Source: Firmicutes bacterium HGW-Firmicutes-16 (GTDB lineage Bacteria; Bacillota; Clostridia; Oscillospirales; Oscillospiraceae). From it: a stretch of DNA of 47,983 nucleotides. Of this stretch, positions 34,009-42,229 are shown in pieces (positions within the stretch are counted from its first letter, which is position 1; each line of letters opens with the position of its first letter). A model generated the notes under the pieces. The model was given only the letters and a program-made list of their open reading frames with translations, did not search any database and was not told the DNA's origin. The stretch is taken from positions 1,113 to 49,095 of the forward strand of contig PGZZ01000013.1 in the NCBI GenBank assembly GCA_002841545.1, given 5' to 3'. The position numbers and the translations under genes were made by a program.

Positions 34009-34815
34009 ATGAACAATAAAAAAACAGGTATTCTACTTATAGCACTGCTGTTTTCCATTTCTTTGTTTACGGGGTGTTCGAGCGGTAAAGCCGGCACTGA
34101 TGATGAAAACAGCCTTCAAAGGGTTCTGGATGCCGGAAAACTTACCGTTGTCGGAAGCGGAGGATACCCTCCATTTAACTATTTCGACGAGAACGGAGTT
34201 GTAGTCGGTTTTGATGTTGATGTAGGAACAGAAATCGCGAAAAGATTAGGCGTTGAACTGGATTATGTCACAAGCGACTGGGACGGCCTTGTTGAGGGGC
34301 TGAGAAACAAACGTTATGACGGTATTCTGGGCAGTATGGCAATTACCGAAGAAAGGCTGAAGGTCGTTTCTTTTACTACCCCATATTACTACTCAGGAGC
34401 GCAGCTTGTGGTATCGAAGGATTCCGGAATCACCGATACTTCGCAAATGTCCGGTAAAACAATAGCCGTTGCAACGGGAACAAATTTTGTTGGCGATGCG
34501 GAGGGCTTAGGCGCAACAGCAAGCCTGTACCAGGATGATAATGCGACGATGATGGAATTAATCAACGGAAGAGTTGACGGCGTTATCACGGACAGACTTG
34601 TGGCGCTCGGTGCTATGAGCAAAATAAGCGGCGGCGAAAATCTGACCCTGTGCGGTGAGATTTTGAGGCTTGAAGAAATGGCAATCGCCATTAACAAGGA
34701 TGACACATCGCTGCTCGACAAAATAAATGAAATACTGAATGATATGCATAATGACGGCACTTTAACAAAAATAAGTGAAAAATGGCATAATGGTTCGGAT
34801 ATTACGGTAAAGTAA
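34009..34815 (+). CDS. amino-acid ABC transporter substrate-binding lipoprotein
   Basis: 268 residues. A lipoprotein signal (MNNKKTGILLIALLFSISLF, lipobox LFTGC with Cys23) is followed by a SBP_bac_3 fold: LTVVGSGGYPPFNYFDENG, VVGFDVDVGTEIAKRLG, RYDGILGSMAITEERLKVVSF, split here as separate segments, and KWHNGSD at the end. It captures polar amino acids outside the membrane and hands them to the permease. The exact amino acid cannot be read. ATAAGGAGC precedes ATG. First gene of a three-gene operon. Confidence 0.93.
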   Translation: MNNKKTGILLIALLFSISLFTGCSSGKAGTDDENSLQRVLDAGKLTVVGSGGYPPFNYFDENGVVVGFDVDVGTEIAKRLGVELDYVTSDWDGLVEGLRNKRYDGILGSMAITEERLKVVSFTTPYYYSGAQLVVSKDSGITDTSQMSGKTIAVATGTNFVGDAEGLGATASLYQDDNATMMELINGRVDGVITDRLVALGAMSKISGGENLTLCGEILRLEEMAIAINKDDTSLLDKINEILNDMHNDGTLTKISEKWHNGSDITVK

Positions 34816-34839
34816 CAGGACTGTTTAGTACCAATATTT

Positions 34840-34871
34840 AAAGGGAATCTGTTACCATGCAGATTCCCTTT
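34840..34871 (+). promoter_or_regulatory. intercistronic hairpin
   Basis: A perfect 12-bp stem (34840-34851 with 34860-34871) around an 8-base loop, between the binding-protein and permease genes, lacking a full T run. It probably stabilises or partly ends the upstream message, keeping the binding protein in excess. Confidence 0.75.
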
Positions 34872-34890
34872 ATTGAAAAGAGGGACACTT

Positions 34891-35559
34891 ATGGAATGGG
34901 ATTTTTCCGTATTCCCAAAATATTTCTCGTCGTTTCTTCCATATGCGTGGATGACGCTACAGGTAACGTTTTTTGGAATACTGATCGGCGTTGGCTTAGG
35001 TCTGCTTTTCGCATTGCTTAGAATATCAAAATACAAGGTATTGAATTATCCCTCAAAGCTCTATATTTGGGTTATCAGAGGCACGCCGCTGCTTTTGCAG
35101 CTTTTATTTCTTTACTTTGGACTTGTAAATGTTATTAAGCTCGACAAGCTTCCCGCAGCTTTTGTTGCCCTTGGTATACACAACGGCGCATATATTGCCG
35201 AAATTTTCAGAGGCGCAATCCAATCTGTAGACATTGGTCAGCGAGAGGCCGGAATCTCTCTTGGAATGACTTCATTCAAGGTGATGCAACGTATAATATT
35301 GCCACAGGCATTTAAAAGGTCAGTGCCGCCGTTGAGCAATCAATTTATCATTGCTTTAAAGGATTCTTCGCTCGCAAGCGCGATTTCGGTTCCCGAGCTT
35401 TTACTTCACGCCCGTCAACTCGGCTCGTCTAACTACAAGCTTATGGAAATGCTGACTATCGCCGCAATATACTATTTAATCATGACAACTATGCTTACAA
35501 TACTAGCTAATAAAATTGAAAAGCGCCTTAAAGTCAGTGATAGCAGGACAGGGGTATAA
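34891..35559 (+). CDS. amino-acid ABC transporter permease (HisM/GlnP type)
   Basis: 222 residues from ATG34891, which follows AAGAGGGA; a TTG six codons upstream is in frame but inside that site. About five membrane helices; the HEQ-type TMD1 motif VIRGTPLLLQLLFLYFG and the coupling loop GIHNGAYIAEIFRGAIQSV.. EAGISLGMTS are typical. It forms the membrane channel with the ATPase below. The stop is 25 bases before the ATPase start. Confidence 0.93.
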   Translation: MEWDFSVFPKYFSSFLPYAWMTLQVTFFGILIGVGLGLLFALLRISKYKVLNYPSKLYIWVIRGTPLLLQLLFLYFGLVNVIKLDKLPAAFVALGIHNGAYIAEIFRGAIQSVDIGQREAGISLGMTSFKVMQRIILPQAFKRSVPPLSNQFIIALKDSSLASAISVPELLLHARQLGSSNYKLMEMLTIAAIYYLIMTTMLTILANKIEKRLKVSDSRTGV

Positions 35560-35583
35560 AAATAATAAGAACGGAGGTGTTTT

Positions 35584-36336
35584 ATGATTAAAAATGGAAA
35601 TCCAGTGCAGCCGATGATAAAGGTTGAAAATTTAAGCAAATGGTTTGGCAAACACAAAGTGTTGAACAACATCAACATTACGGTAGTGCCGGGAGAAGTC
35701 GTTGTAATTATCGGTTCGAGCGGATCGGGCAAAAGCACCCTGCTTCGATGTATAAATTTTCTTGAAAAGCCGCAAAAAGGTACAATAAATATTGATGGTA
35801 CAGAGATAAACTGTAAAAGTAAAAATCTGCATCTTGTACGCCGTGATGTCGGTATGGTGTTTCAACACTTCAATCTGTTTCCGCACATGACGGTTATGAA
35901 CAATGTTATAGAAGGTCTGACTCAGGTTAAAAAAATGAATCGCCAGGAAGCTCTAGAAGTAGGCAGAAAAATGCTTGATAAGGTTGGTATGCAGGAAAAA
36001 GCCGATACCTATCCGTCAATGATATCAGGAGGACAAAAGCAAAGAGTTGCAATTGCTCGTGCGCTCGCAATGAACCCCAAAATAATGCTGTTTGATGAAC
36101 CGACCTCCGCGCTCGACCCGGAGCTTGTTGGAGATGTGCTGCTTGTAATGAAGAAGCTTGCGGCTGATGGAATGACTATGATTGTGGTCACTCACGAAAT
36201 GGGCTTTGCCCGTGAGGTTGCGGACCGGATAATATATATGGATGAAGGACGCATTGTCGAAAGAGGCTCGGCGGAGGATATTTATAATAATCCTCAGAAT
36301 GAGCGAACAAAAGAATTTTTGAGCCGGATATTATAG
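35584..36336 (+). CDS. amino-acid ABC transporter ATPase (GlnQ type)
   Basis: 250 residues with Walker [10 protein letters not shown] (44-52), Q-loop [10 protein letters not shown], signature [13 protein letters not shown] (148-160), Walker [13 protein letters not shown] (168-179) and switch His in VVTHEMGFA. It powers amino-acid import. The GGAGGTG site precedes ATG35584; a second ATG ten codons on is less well placed. About 100 bases after its stop, similarity to a decayed integrase begins. Confidence 0.95.
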   Translation: MIKNGNPVQPMIKVENLSKWFGKHKVLNNINITVVPGEVVVIIGSSGSGKSTLLRCINFLEKPQKGTINIDGTEINCKSKNLHLVRRDVGMVFQHFNLFPHMTVMNNVIEGLTQVKKMNRQEALEVGRKMLDKVGMQEKADTYPSMISGGQKQRVAIARALAMNPKIMLFDEPTSALDPELVGDVLLVMKKLAADGMTMIVVTHEMGFAREVADRIIYMDEGRIVERGSAEDIYNNPQNERTKEFLSRIL

Positions 36337-36440
36337 CTGATAACATATTGGAATATACGAAGCTTAAAACCTGCTGTACACGGTCAAAATCATAATGAAG
36401 GACAGCGCCGTTATGAACACGCTTCTACCGTTGGGAATAA

Positions 36441-36662
36441 GGTAACTCTTTTACTGGTATGAGAGAGGGCGAAGCAATGGGCTTGTAATGGTCTAATGTG
36501 GACTTTGCAAATGGTACAATCACAACAAGCATGTAATTACAAAAAGAGATGCAAAAGAACGCTAAATATTATCTTGCGCCGCTAAAGAATGACAAAACGA
36601 GAATAATAGTCCCCGCACCGTCCGTTATGCATTTACTCAAGAAGCGAAGAGGCGGCAACATA
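36441..36662 (+). pseudogene. decayed tyrosine recombinase, central fragment
   Basis: One frame reads TGMREGEAMGL, stop, WSNVDFANGTITTSM, stop, then YYLAPLKNDKTRIIVPAPSVM and HLLKKRRGG, the catalytic-domain front half of Tn916/phage-type integrases. Two in-frame TAA codons (36486 and 36534) and missing ends show it is dead. It is cut at 36,663 by the inverted repeat of the next IS. The separate C-terminal scrap at 22,409 could come from the same or a related gene. Confidence 0.8.
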
Positions 36663-36759
36663 TTACTGGACTGCACTGAAAAAAGGTCAGTGGTTACTGC
36701 AAAGACATCTGCATAGAAAACACTTTTTTTGCAGCTTCGCCGCCCTGATTCTTTCTTCT

Positions 36760-37466
36760 TTATGCAACCGGGCTCAGATAGCCTAGGACAGAATGCATAC
36801 GCTTTCGGTTGTAAAACAGCTCTACATACGAGAAAATATCTCGCCTAACTTCTTCCGTTGTAGCATATCGCCTTCGGTAGATACATTCTTTTTTCAACGT
36901 TGCGAAAAAGCTGTCCATACAGGAATAATCGTATGGACAGCCCGGTCGGCTCATGCTGCTGACTATGCCGTGCTCCTCTAACATTTGCCGGTATCCCTGA
37001 CTACTGTACTGTCAGCCGCGGTCACTGTGAAACACCATTCCACTCAGGTTTTCACGCCCTTTGTAATGTCGCCAGACTTTATCCGGTTTTTCTGTTCTGA
37101 AATTTTGTTTTAACAGATTGGGCTGAACTGCCCGGACTGCTTACCGTTGTGATAAGGCTTATACTTTGTGCCTGTTTCGGGATAAAAACCGTTCTCCCGC
37201 ATCATCTTCCGAACACAATTCACGCTGCTGTCAGTACCCGACTGCGCCAAAGTTCGCTGCATTTTCCTGTAGCCGCAGGTCTTTCGGCTCTCTGAAAACA
37301 GCTTGTCTATCTTCATAACCACCAGTTTTTCTTGCCAGCAGGTTTTCTGCTGGCGCTTCTGTCTGTCTCGCCACCTGTAATAATTGGATTCCTTCACTCC
37401 AAGTGCATTGCACATCTTCCGCACCGAGAACTGGCGGCGATACTCTTCTATTGCTTCGTATTTCAT
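36760..37466 (-). pseudogene. IS3-family orfB transposase, broken
   Basis: The first part (37466-37110) holds the HTH_21-like RKMCNALGVKESNYYRWRD and KTCGYRKMQRTL. A frameshift precedes NLLKQNFRTEKPDKVW, after which the segment with the first catalytic Asp is deleted and text resumes at HYKGREN. HSDRG is followed by a TGA. The last part reads CMDSFFATLKKE, with Asp in place of the catalytic Glu. At least four lesions make it inactive. Confidence 0.85.
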
Positions 37467-37828
37467 TCTTGTGCTTGCATGAAGATGTGCAGGGATTTTT
37501 TTAGAATTTCTACCTTCTCTTTCTCTTCGGCCAGTCGCCGCTCCACCTGAGTGAGTTCAAGGTTCTTGGCTTTTATTGATGTCTCTAATTCTTTGACTCG
37601 ATATTTCAGCTCTGGCGCTGACTGTGGCGGTTTTCTCGTCTGACCTTTTTCCTCCGCATAGCTTGGTAGCTTATACTTTCTTCGATACTCCCGCACCCAG
37701 CGGCAGACAGTATTTATGTAGATTCCCATTTCCTCCGCCATGCTGGTTGCTGATTTGTGGTTTTTGATGATATAGGCCGCCGTCTGTTCCCGCATCTCCG
37801 TGGTGTACTTCGAGTTATTGCTTGGCAT
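37463..37828 (-). CDS. IS3-family orfA (helix-turn-helix) protein
   Basis: 121 residues with an HTH_Tnp_1 DNA-binding domain (IIKNHKSATSMAEEMGI .. TVCRWVREYRRKYK) and a C-terminal leucine-zipper-like coiled coil (ELKYRVKELETSI .. VEILKKSL). In intact elements it fuses to OrfB by frameshifting; a run of seven A lies near its end and its stop overlaps the orfB ATG. It is intact, but without a working OrfB it can only act as a possible repressor. Confidence 0.8.
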   Translation of the reverse strand: MPSNNSKYTTEMREQTAAYIIKNHKSATSMAEEMGIYINTVCRWVREYRRKYKLPSYAEEKGQTRKPPQSAPELKYRVKELETSIKAKNLELTQVERRLAEEKEKVEILKKSLHIFMQAQE

Positions 37829-37910
37829 AAAATTCAGTTTCCTTTCTTTCTGAATTCCTATGCATATACTCTAACATACCCACTCTCTCTTTTTCGACGC
37901 AGTCCAGTAA

Positions 37911-38052
37911 ACACTACGCCTAATTTGCCCAATACTCTTGACGACAGCACCCGTCCAGGTTGAGGTAGCATATTTAGCTTTGAAATCGAAATAAAAGAAG
38001 TGATGGGCAAATTGGAATTCCAGAAAATCTGTATCCAATCTGCCCATCACTT
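37911..38052 (+). mobile_element. IS3 3'-end relic with hairpin (copy C)
   Basis: Nearly the same sequence as 92-235: decayed transposase tail, then a 19-bp inverted repeat (37998-38016 with 38034-38052, one mismatch) around the shared loop. The IS at 36,663-37,910 interrupts its left side. Confidence 0.8.
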
Positions 38053-38057
38053 AAAAA

Positions 38058-38208
38058 ACAGCATTATTGCCGGATATATTGTTCCAAAAAAGATTACGCC
38101 ATTTGTCTGCACATTTATTGATATGCTCCCTTTATGAGAGACAGTGAAAAAGAAAAAACACTGTTGATCATAAAGGGAGCATATCATCACAGATAAATGG
38201 CGGTTTTC
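38058..38208 (+). repeat. dispersed repeat (second copy of 24,092-24,171) carrying a nested palindrome
   Basis: Bases 38058-38087 match 24092-24120. The following hairpin arms (38097-38109 and 38190-38202) match the terminator at 24131-24161, but here the loop is replaced by about 80 bases that include another palindrome. The two copies lie on the same strand, 14 kb apart. Confidence 0.8.
38120..38185. repeat. nested 66-bp palindromic insert
   Basis: An 18-bp perfect inverted repeat (38120-38137 with 38168-38185) encloses a second 6-bp one (38141-38146 with 38159-38164) around an A-rich loop. It is absent from the sister copy at 24,131. It has no coding capacity and looks like a miniature inverted-repeat element. 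Confidence 0.8.
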
Positions 38209-38283
38209 AATTTTGGAGGAGTCTTCATTGGCACACATTCCGTACGGCACGTTGCTCGAGTTTGTATCATATCTAAAAGCCTT

Positions 38284-38406
38284 TTAGATATCGCTGAGAG
38301 AACCATATTCCTCAAGCATATTGAAAGCCTGACGGAATAGCGTGTTATGAGCTTCCTCACGGTTAAGCATTTTCCGGGGTTCTGTGCAGTGGGGCCGCTC
38401 TTGCAT
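38284..38406 (-). CDS. hypothetical 40-residue protein
   Basis: MQERPHCTEPRKMLNREEA.. to GSLSDI, a helical, charged peptide, with GAGTGAAG upstream of the ATG. No family recognised. It may be a fragment of a larger gene or a small real protein. It lies just downstream of the DUF421 gene on the same strand. Confidence 0.3.
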   Translation of the reverse strand: MQERPHCTEPRKMLNREEAHNTLFRQAFNMLEEYGSLSDI

Positions 38407-38412
38407 CTTCAC

Positions 38413-39102
38413 TCAAATTATTGATTTATAAGGCGATATATTAATGCTTTCGTCTTTATTCATAGATGCATAAAAAATATCTTTAAAACAATTATAACCA
38501 CGAGAATTAATAATTTTAATTATGTCTTGCTCTGACTTATTTAAAAGGCTTAAGTTATCAAATTGTAATTTTCCTTCTAAAATGATTGTATTAAAATTAT
38601 TGTTTTCACTTGGTTCAATTTTTGAGTCTTTGAGTGTTATTACCTCATTCTCGGACTTTTTTAAAATGGAAAGCTTTCCGTTACTCTCAATGATGGCAAA
38701 TGATAGTTTTCCAATATCAAATATATCTTTATCTCTCAGAAGCATAAGTACTTCATCGATGGAGTACTTTATCTTTTTAATATTGTTGCATATAAAAACG
38801 CCGTCTTTTAAAATGACAGTGGGCTCAAAGTTAATTAAACGTTTAAACCATCTTTTGCGAATTGCTAATTCAGCAATGATTCTTTGAAACACTGCCATGA
38901 CTACCACGGCGAATGCTGTGGGTAAATGTTTAATATCGGGATCTGCAATATCAGCACCAACGATTGAAGCAAGAACAATGATTGAAAGAAAATCAAAAAC
39001 AGGCATCTCACCAATCGGTCTTTTCCCCATGATGATGAGGGCACAAAATAAAAGCAAACTCATTATTGAAATAATTCTTGCAAATATAACTAAATATTCC
39101 AT
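38413..39102 (-). CDS. DUF421/YetF-like membrane protein
   Basis: 229 residues from ATG39102. Three N-terminal membrane helices with the DUF421 hallmarks MGKRPIGEMPVFDFL and VGADIADPDI are followed by a cytoplasmic two-part beta-rich domain (LINFEPTVILKDGVF; IDEVLMLLRDKDI). YetF-family proteins are envelope proteins of unknown biochemical role, often linked to sporulation or stress. The C-terminal 80 residues are Asn/Lys-rich and less conserved. It stands alone. Confidence 0.85.
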   Translation of the reverse strand: MEYLVIFARIISIMSLLLFCALIIMGKRPIGEMPVFDFLSIIVLASIVGADIADPDIKHLPTAFAVVVMAVFQRIIAELAIRKRWFKRLINFEPTVILKDGVFICNNIKKIKYSIDEVLMLLRDKDIFDIGKLSFAIIESNGKLSILKKSENEVITLKDSKIEPSENNNFNTIILEGKLQFDNLSLLNKSEQDIIKIINSRGYNCFKDIFYASMNKDESINISPYKSII

Positions 39103-39291
39103 CAAAATTCACCCTACCACTTCATAACTATAATTATTTTATCCATTGCTCTTTATATGCATTATTAACTTATTATGCTAAAATATAACAAAAAGACAAC
39201 TGGAATTTGTTTATTAAAGCTTGATGAGTGAATATACGGATGATCTTGTGGCAGACGCGATCGACGCTCATGGACATCTCCCAAGTAGTTA

Positions 39292-39419
39292 CATCAGAGG
39301 CTTGGTATGCTGACGCCGGTCCAGGCGGAGGAGGCATATTTTGCCTCGAAATCGCAATAAAAGAAGTGAAGGACAAATTGGAATTCCAGAAAATCTGTAT
39401 CCAATATGCCCTTCACTTC
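39292..39419 (+). mobile_element. IS3 3'-end relic with hairpin (copy D)
   Basis: 23 codons of transposase tail (HQRLGMLTPVQAEEAYFASK.. to TAA39360), matching the end of the copy at 28,911, then a 20-bp inverted repeat with three mismatches (39363-39382 with 39400-39419). Nothing upstream of 39292 resembles the rest of the IS. Confidence 0.85.
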
Positions 39420-39420
39420 A

Positions 39421-39848
39421 AGCACATTGTAAAATAATCTCTTGCTCCAACATACATATTGAAACTACCTTGTTGATATCATTTTCTTAGCCAAAAAACA
39501 TTAATTCTAAATTTTTAAGAACAAATTTTGATAAAAGGTATTAATCTCATTATAGCCGTATTAGCCACGAAAGCCTTGAAACAAGTCGTCTTTCAATGGC
39601 TTGGAAATAACTGAATTAGCTATTTACAGGAAGGATGATAATTTCCGTCTTTTTTGCTATTTATCCAACAATGCGAATGTTAGAAAACAAGATACACATT
39701 AGGCATTTCTTGAAAAAGTGTTTGACAATAAATCTCATGTAATGGGCTAATCTAGATAAGTAAATCTCCATTGTTCGTTAAATAATTTGTTGCAGAAAGC
39801 AGCTTTTTGTATGATAATCAATTAGACATTTAAGGGGGGGCGTTTTTT
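39421..39848. other. 428-base intergenic leader of the LytTR/GHKL operon
   Basis: AT-rich with no convincing gene. TTGACA at 39722-39727 could be a -35 box but the best -10 (TAATCT) is 20 bases away. AAGGGGGGG lies eight bases before the GTG start of the regulator. Confidence 0.5.
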
Positions 39849-40586
39849 GTGCGGGTTGCAATTTGTGACGACAATTCTGAGCAGTTAAATATCATTCAAG
39901 CCGCGGTGGAGAATTATTCGGAGCGGTACCCCGAACTATCGATGCAAACCGATCTTTACGATTCTCCGCTTTTATTCATAGAAGAGTGGAACAAAAACGG
40001 CAACTACGATGTTTTATTGTTGGATATCTGCATGCCAGGTATGTTGGGCACTGACATTGCGCGGGAAATTAGGCAGAGGAAAGAAAATCCGGAAATTATA
40101 TTCCTGACCACTTCTGCCGATTTTGCGATAGAAGCCTTCACCTTAAAGGCGGCACACTACATCGTCAAGCCATTTTCCCAAGAGCAGTTTGATGAGGCGA
40201 TGGACAGGGCTATCGAAAAGCATAAAAACAAGATAGTCAAAAACATCACACTTAAGCTTCGAAGCGGCGAGGCAAGACTTGTTGACCTCAACGAAATCAT
40301 GTACGTGGAGAGTTTCTCTCATTCTCAGAATATCCATTTGAAAACCGGTGAGCAAATTGAAACTAGGCAGACCCTTTCCGAACTACTGTCCCTTTTCAAG
40401 GAACACGCAAAGGAGCAGTTCATATCGCCCTATAAGGGCTATATAGTTAACCAAAAAAGTATCAGGAGCATCGAACCTGATAAAATCACACTGAAATGTG
40501 GTGTACAGATACCCATGGTCAAGCGCAACTTCAAACAGATAAAGGACCAGTATTTTGCTTTCATATTCGATGAGGGGGAACACTAA
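39849..40586 (+). CDS. LytTR-family response regulator
   Basis: 245 residues from GTG39849, chosen for the very strong AAGGGGGGG site. The receiver domain (1-125) has AICDDN, Asp59 in VLLLDICMPGM and HYIVKPFS. The LytTR DNA-binding domain (about 140-238) has KLRSGEARLVDLNEIMYVES .. FISPYKGYIVNQKSIRSI, given as two pieces. Such AgrA/LytR-type regulators control surface proteins, peptides or virulence genes. It ends directly before the kinase ATG, so the pair is one operon. Confidence 0.93.
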   Translation: MRVAICDDNSEQLNIIQAAVENYSERYPELSMQTDLYDSPLLFIEEWNKNGNYDVLLLDICMPGMLGTDIAREIRQRKENPEIIFLTTSADFAIEAFTLKAAHYIVKPFSQEQFDEAMDRAIEKHKNKIVKNITLKLRSGEARLVDLNEIMYVESFSHSQNIHLKTGEQIETRQTLSELLSLFKEHAKEQFISPYKGYIVNQKSIRSIEPDKITLKCGVQIPMVKRNFKQIKDQYFAFIFDEGEH

Positions 40587-41846
40587 ATGGAGCTTTTGTA
40601 TATTCATATCATCCGCGGTGCTGTCACGAATTTTTTTGTTCTCCTGCACCTGTTTTCCCTTGATGAGCCCAAATACGATAAGCGAACCATGCGCCTCGCT
40701 CTTTTCGGGACCTATCTGGTGGTAACTGCCGTTACAATAGCGATGTATTTCACCATTGACATGACCCAGATTACCAAAATCAGTGCCTTGATATGGATCG
40801 TGACAGGGCTTGCCAGCAAACCGCTATTTCAGGGCGGCTTTATGAAATGGCTGTTCAATATAATTACGGTTATTAATGTTTTCATTTTTGTTGTCATCAT
40901 CAGCTATACCTTCGCACCAACACCGTTGACGCATTTGTTGCTGAGGGCAGCTCTTTACAGCGTAATCATCTTCGTGTTCAAGAAGTATCTTAACCCAATA
41001 TACAGGCAGGTAGCAAAGCGTTGGCAGCTCTTTCTTGCTCTGGCCATAGCGATACTGGCAAACTTTTTGTATCTCATCGTAACAGCAAGCAATATAGAGG
41101 TCATGCTGACGGAGGATTTGACTCTTCTGATGCTCATGGTGTTCACGATGTTACTCATATATACAACTGTCTTTATCTCCTGCCGCAGCTTGATTAAGGA
41201 AAGGGAACTGGCGGAAGAGAATACCAAGGTGAAAATGCATCAGGAGCTGCTCACTACGGAGCTTTCCTCATATGAAAACTTTTTGAATATGGCAAAGCAG
41301 TCGCGTCATGATTTGCGTCACCACAATGGAATCTTGTGTGAATATCTTGCAAGTGGGGATGTGGGTGGTGCACTGGAGTACCTGCGGTACTATGACGAAA
41401 GCCTTTCCGAAAGCGGCCTTACGCAGCACTGCAAAAACCCCATTGCAAACGCCGTCCTGGGCCTGTATGAACGAAAGACGGCCAATGTCGGCATAACCTT
41501 TGCGCTCAATGCCGTTGTTCCAGACAACTTGAGTATTTCGCCATCTGAGCTTGGCACGATGCTTTCCAATATTCTGGAAAACGCCTTGGAAGCTTGCAAA
41601 CGAACACGGTCTTCTGCACCAATGATTTCCTTTGTTTCAGACACTGATGAAGACAGCCTTAAAATCGAGCTGAGAAACAGCGTAGAGGGCAAAGTGGAAT
41701 TACAAAATAATTTGCCCATTTCCACGAAAGAAAATGGAGGCACAGGAATGAGAAGTGTGCTTCGCATCGTAGAAAAACAGAATGGCATGTTGCATTTTGC
41801 ACAAGAAAATGACGTGTTCATTACGCAAATCATTTTGCCACTATAA
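40587..41846 (+). CDS. GHKL-type (AgrC-like) sensor histidine kinase
   Basis: 419 residues. About six N-terminal membrane helices (1-200) are followed by a coiled segment (LAEENTKVKMHQELLTTEL), the phospho-His box QSRHDLRHHNGIL (His241), the N box SNILENALEAC and the G box GGTGMRSV. It lacks a separate HisKA Pfam-type dimer domain, as in AgrC-like peptide sensors. The ligand is unknown; no AgrB/AgrD pair is present in the window. A hairpin at 41,863 ends the operon. Confidence 0.93.
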   Translation: MELLYIHIIRGAVTNFFVLLHLFSLDEPKYDKRTMRLALFGTYLVVTAVTIAMYFTIDMTQITKISALIWIVTGLASKPLFQGGFMKWLFNIITVINVFIFVVIISYTFAPTPLTHLLLRAALYSVIIFVFKKYLNPIYRQVAKRWQLFLALAIAILANFLYLIVTASNIEVMLTEDLTLLMLMVFTMLLIYTTVFISCRSLIKERELAEENTKVKMHQELLTTELSSYENFLNMAKQSRHDLRHHNGILCEYLASGDVGGALEYLRYYDESLSESGLTQHCKNPIANAVLGLYERKTANVGITFALNAVVPDNLSISPSELGTMLSNILENALEACKRTRSSAPMISFVSDTDEDSLKIELRNSVEGKVELQNNLPISTKENGGTGMRSVLRIVEKQNGMLHFAQENDVFITQIILPL

Positions 41847-41862
41847 CAGGTTAAGCATCCCC

Positions 41863-41902
41863 ACAAAAGCACCGTTTGCATTCGAGCAAATGGTGCTTTT
41901 GT
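41863..41902 (+). terminator. probable terminator hairpin after the kinase
   Basis: A 17-bp stem with one G-T pair (41863-41879 with 41886-41902) around a 6-base loop; T-rich bases are within the right arm. It lies 16 bases after the kinase stop. Confidence 0.7.
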
Positions 41903-42006
41903 CGTCTTGCGCCAGATTATGTATGTTTTGCGCAAAAAAACACATAGAGGTAAAAATTTCTGCTATTCTTACGCTTGAAAATTTTTTAAAAAAGGGAGGG
42001 GATTAG

Positions 42007-42213
42007 ATGGATAGTATCTTAACCGACCATACCCCCGATGTGGAACGGAGACTCGCCGCTATTTGCGTAAAGTCCAGAGACTGCTGTTCCTTTTTTAAAG
42101 CAAGAGAAGGCTCGTTGGTGAAGTTGAGGGAGTGCTGGTACTGCGCCTTTGGGGATTTTGACAAGGAAGGCAAAGATTTGCCAACACAGGGCTATTGTAA
42201 ATGCAATAAATGA
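42007..42213 (+). CDS. small cysteine-rich protein
   Basis: 68 residues with seven cysteines: Cys20, Cys26, Cys27, Cys43, Cys46, Cys64 and Cys66. CWYC and CKC resemble zinc- or metal-binding knuckles. No signal peptide or membrane helix is present. A strong GGGAGGGG site lies just upstream. It follows a sensor kinase and precedes by 16 bases the giant SLH protein gene, so the two are probably co-transcribed. Function is unknown; a metal-binding regulator, chaperone or unusual peptide are possible. Confidence 0.6.
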   Translation: MDSILTDHTPDVERRLAAICVKSRDCCSFFKAREGSLVKLRECWYCAFGDFDKEGKDLPTQGYCKCNK

Positions 42214-42229
42214 ACGAGGAGAGATAAAG

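Larger units (their letters stand above)
36663..37910 (-). mobile_element. decayed IS3-family insertion sequence
   Basis: 1248 bases bounded by inverted repeats TTACTGGACTGC..GAAAAA (36663 onward) and its reverse complement (ending 37910), 18 of the first 21 positions matching. It contains orfA and a broken orfB on the minus strand. It sits between an integrase fragment and an older IS relic whose sequence resumes at 37,911, so it inserted into mobile debris. No clear target duplication is visible. Confidence 0.88.
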
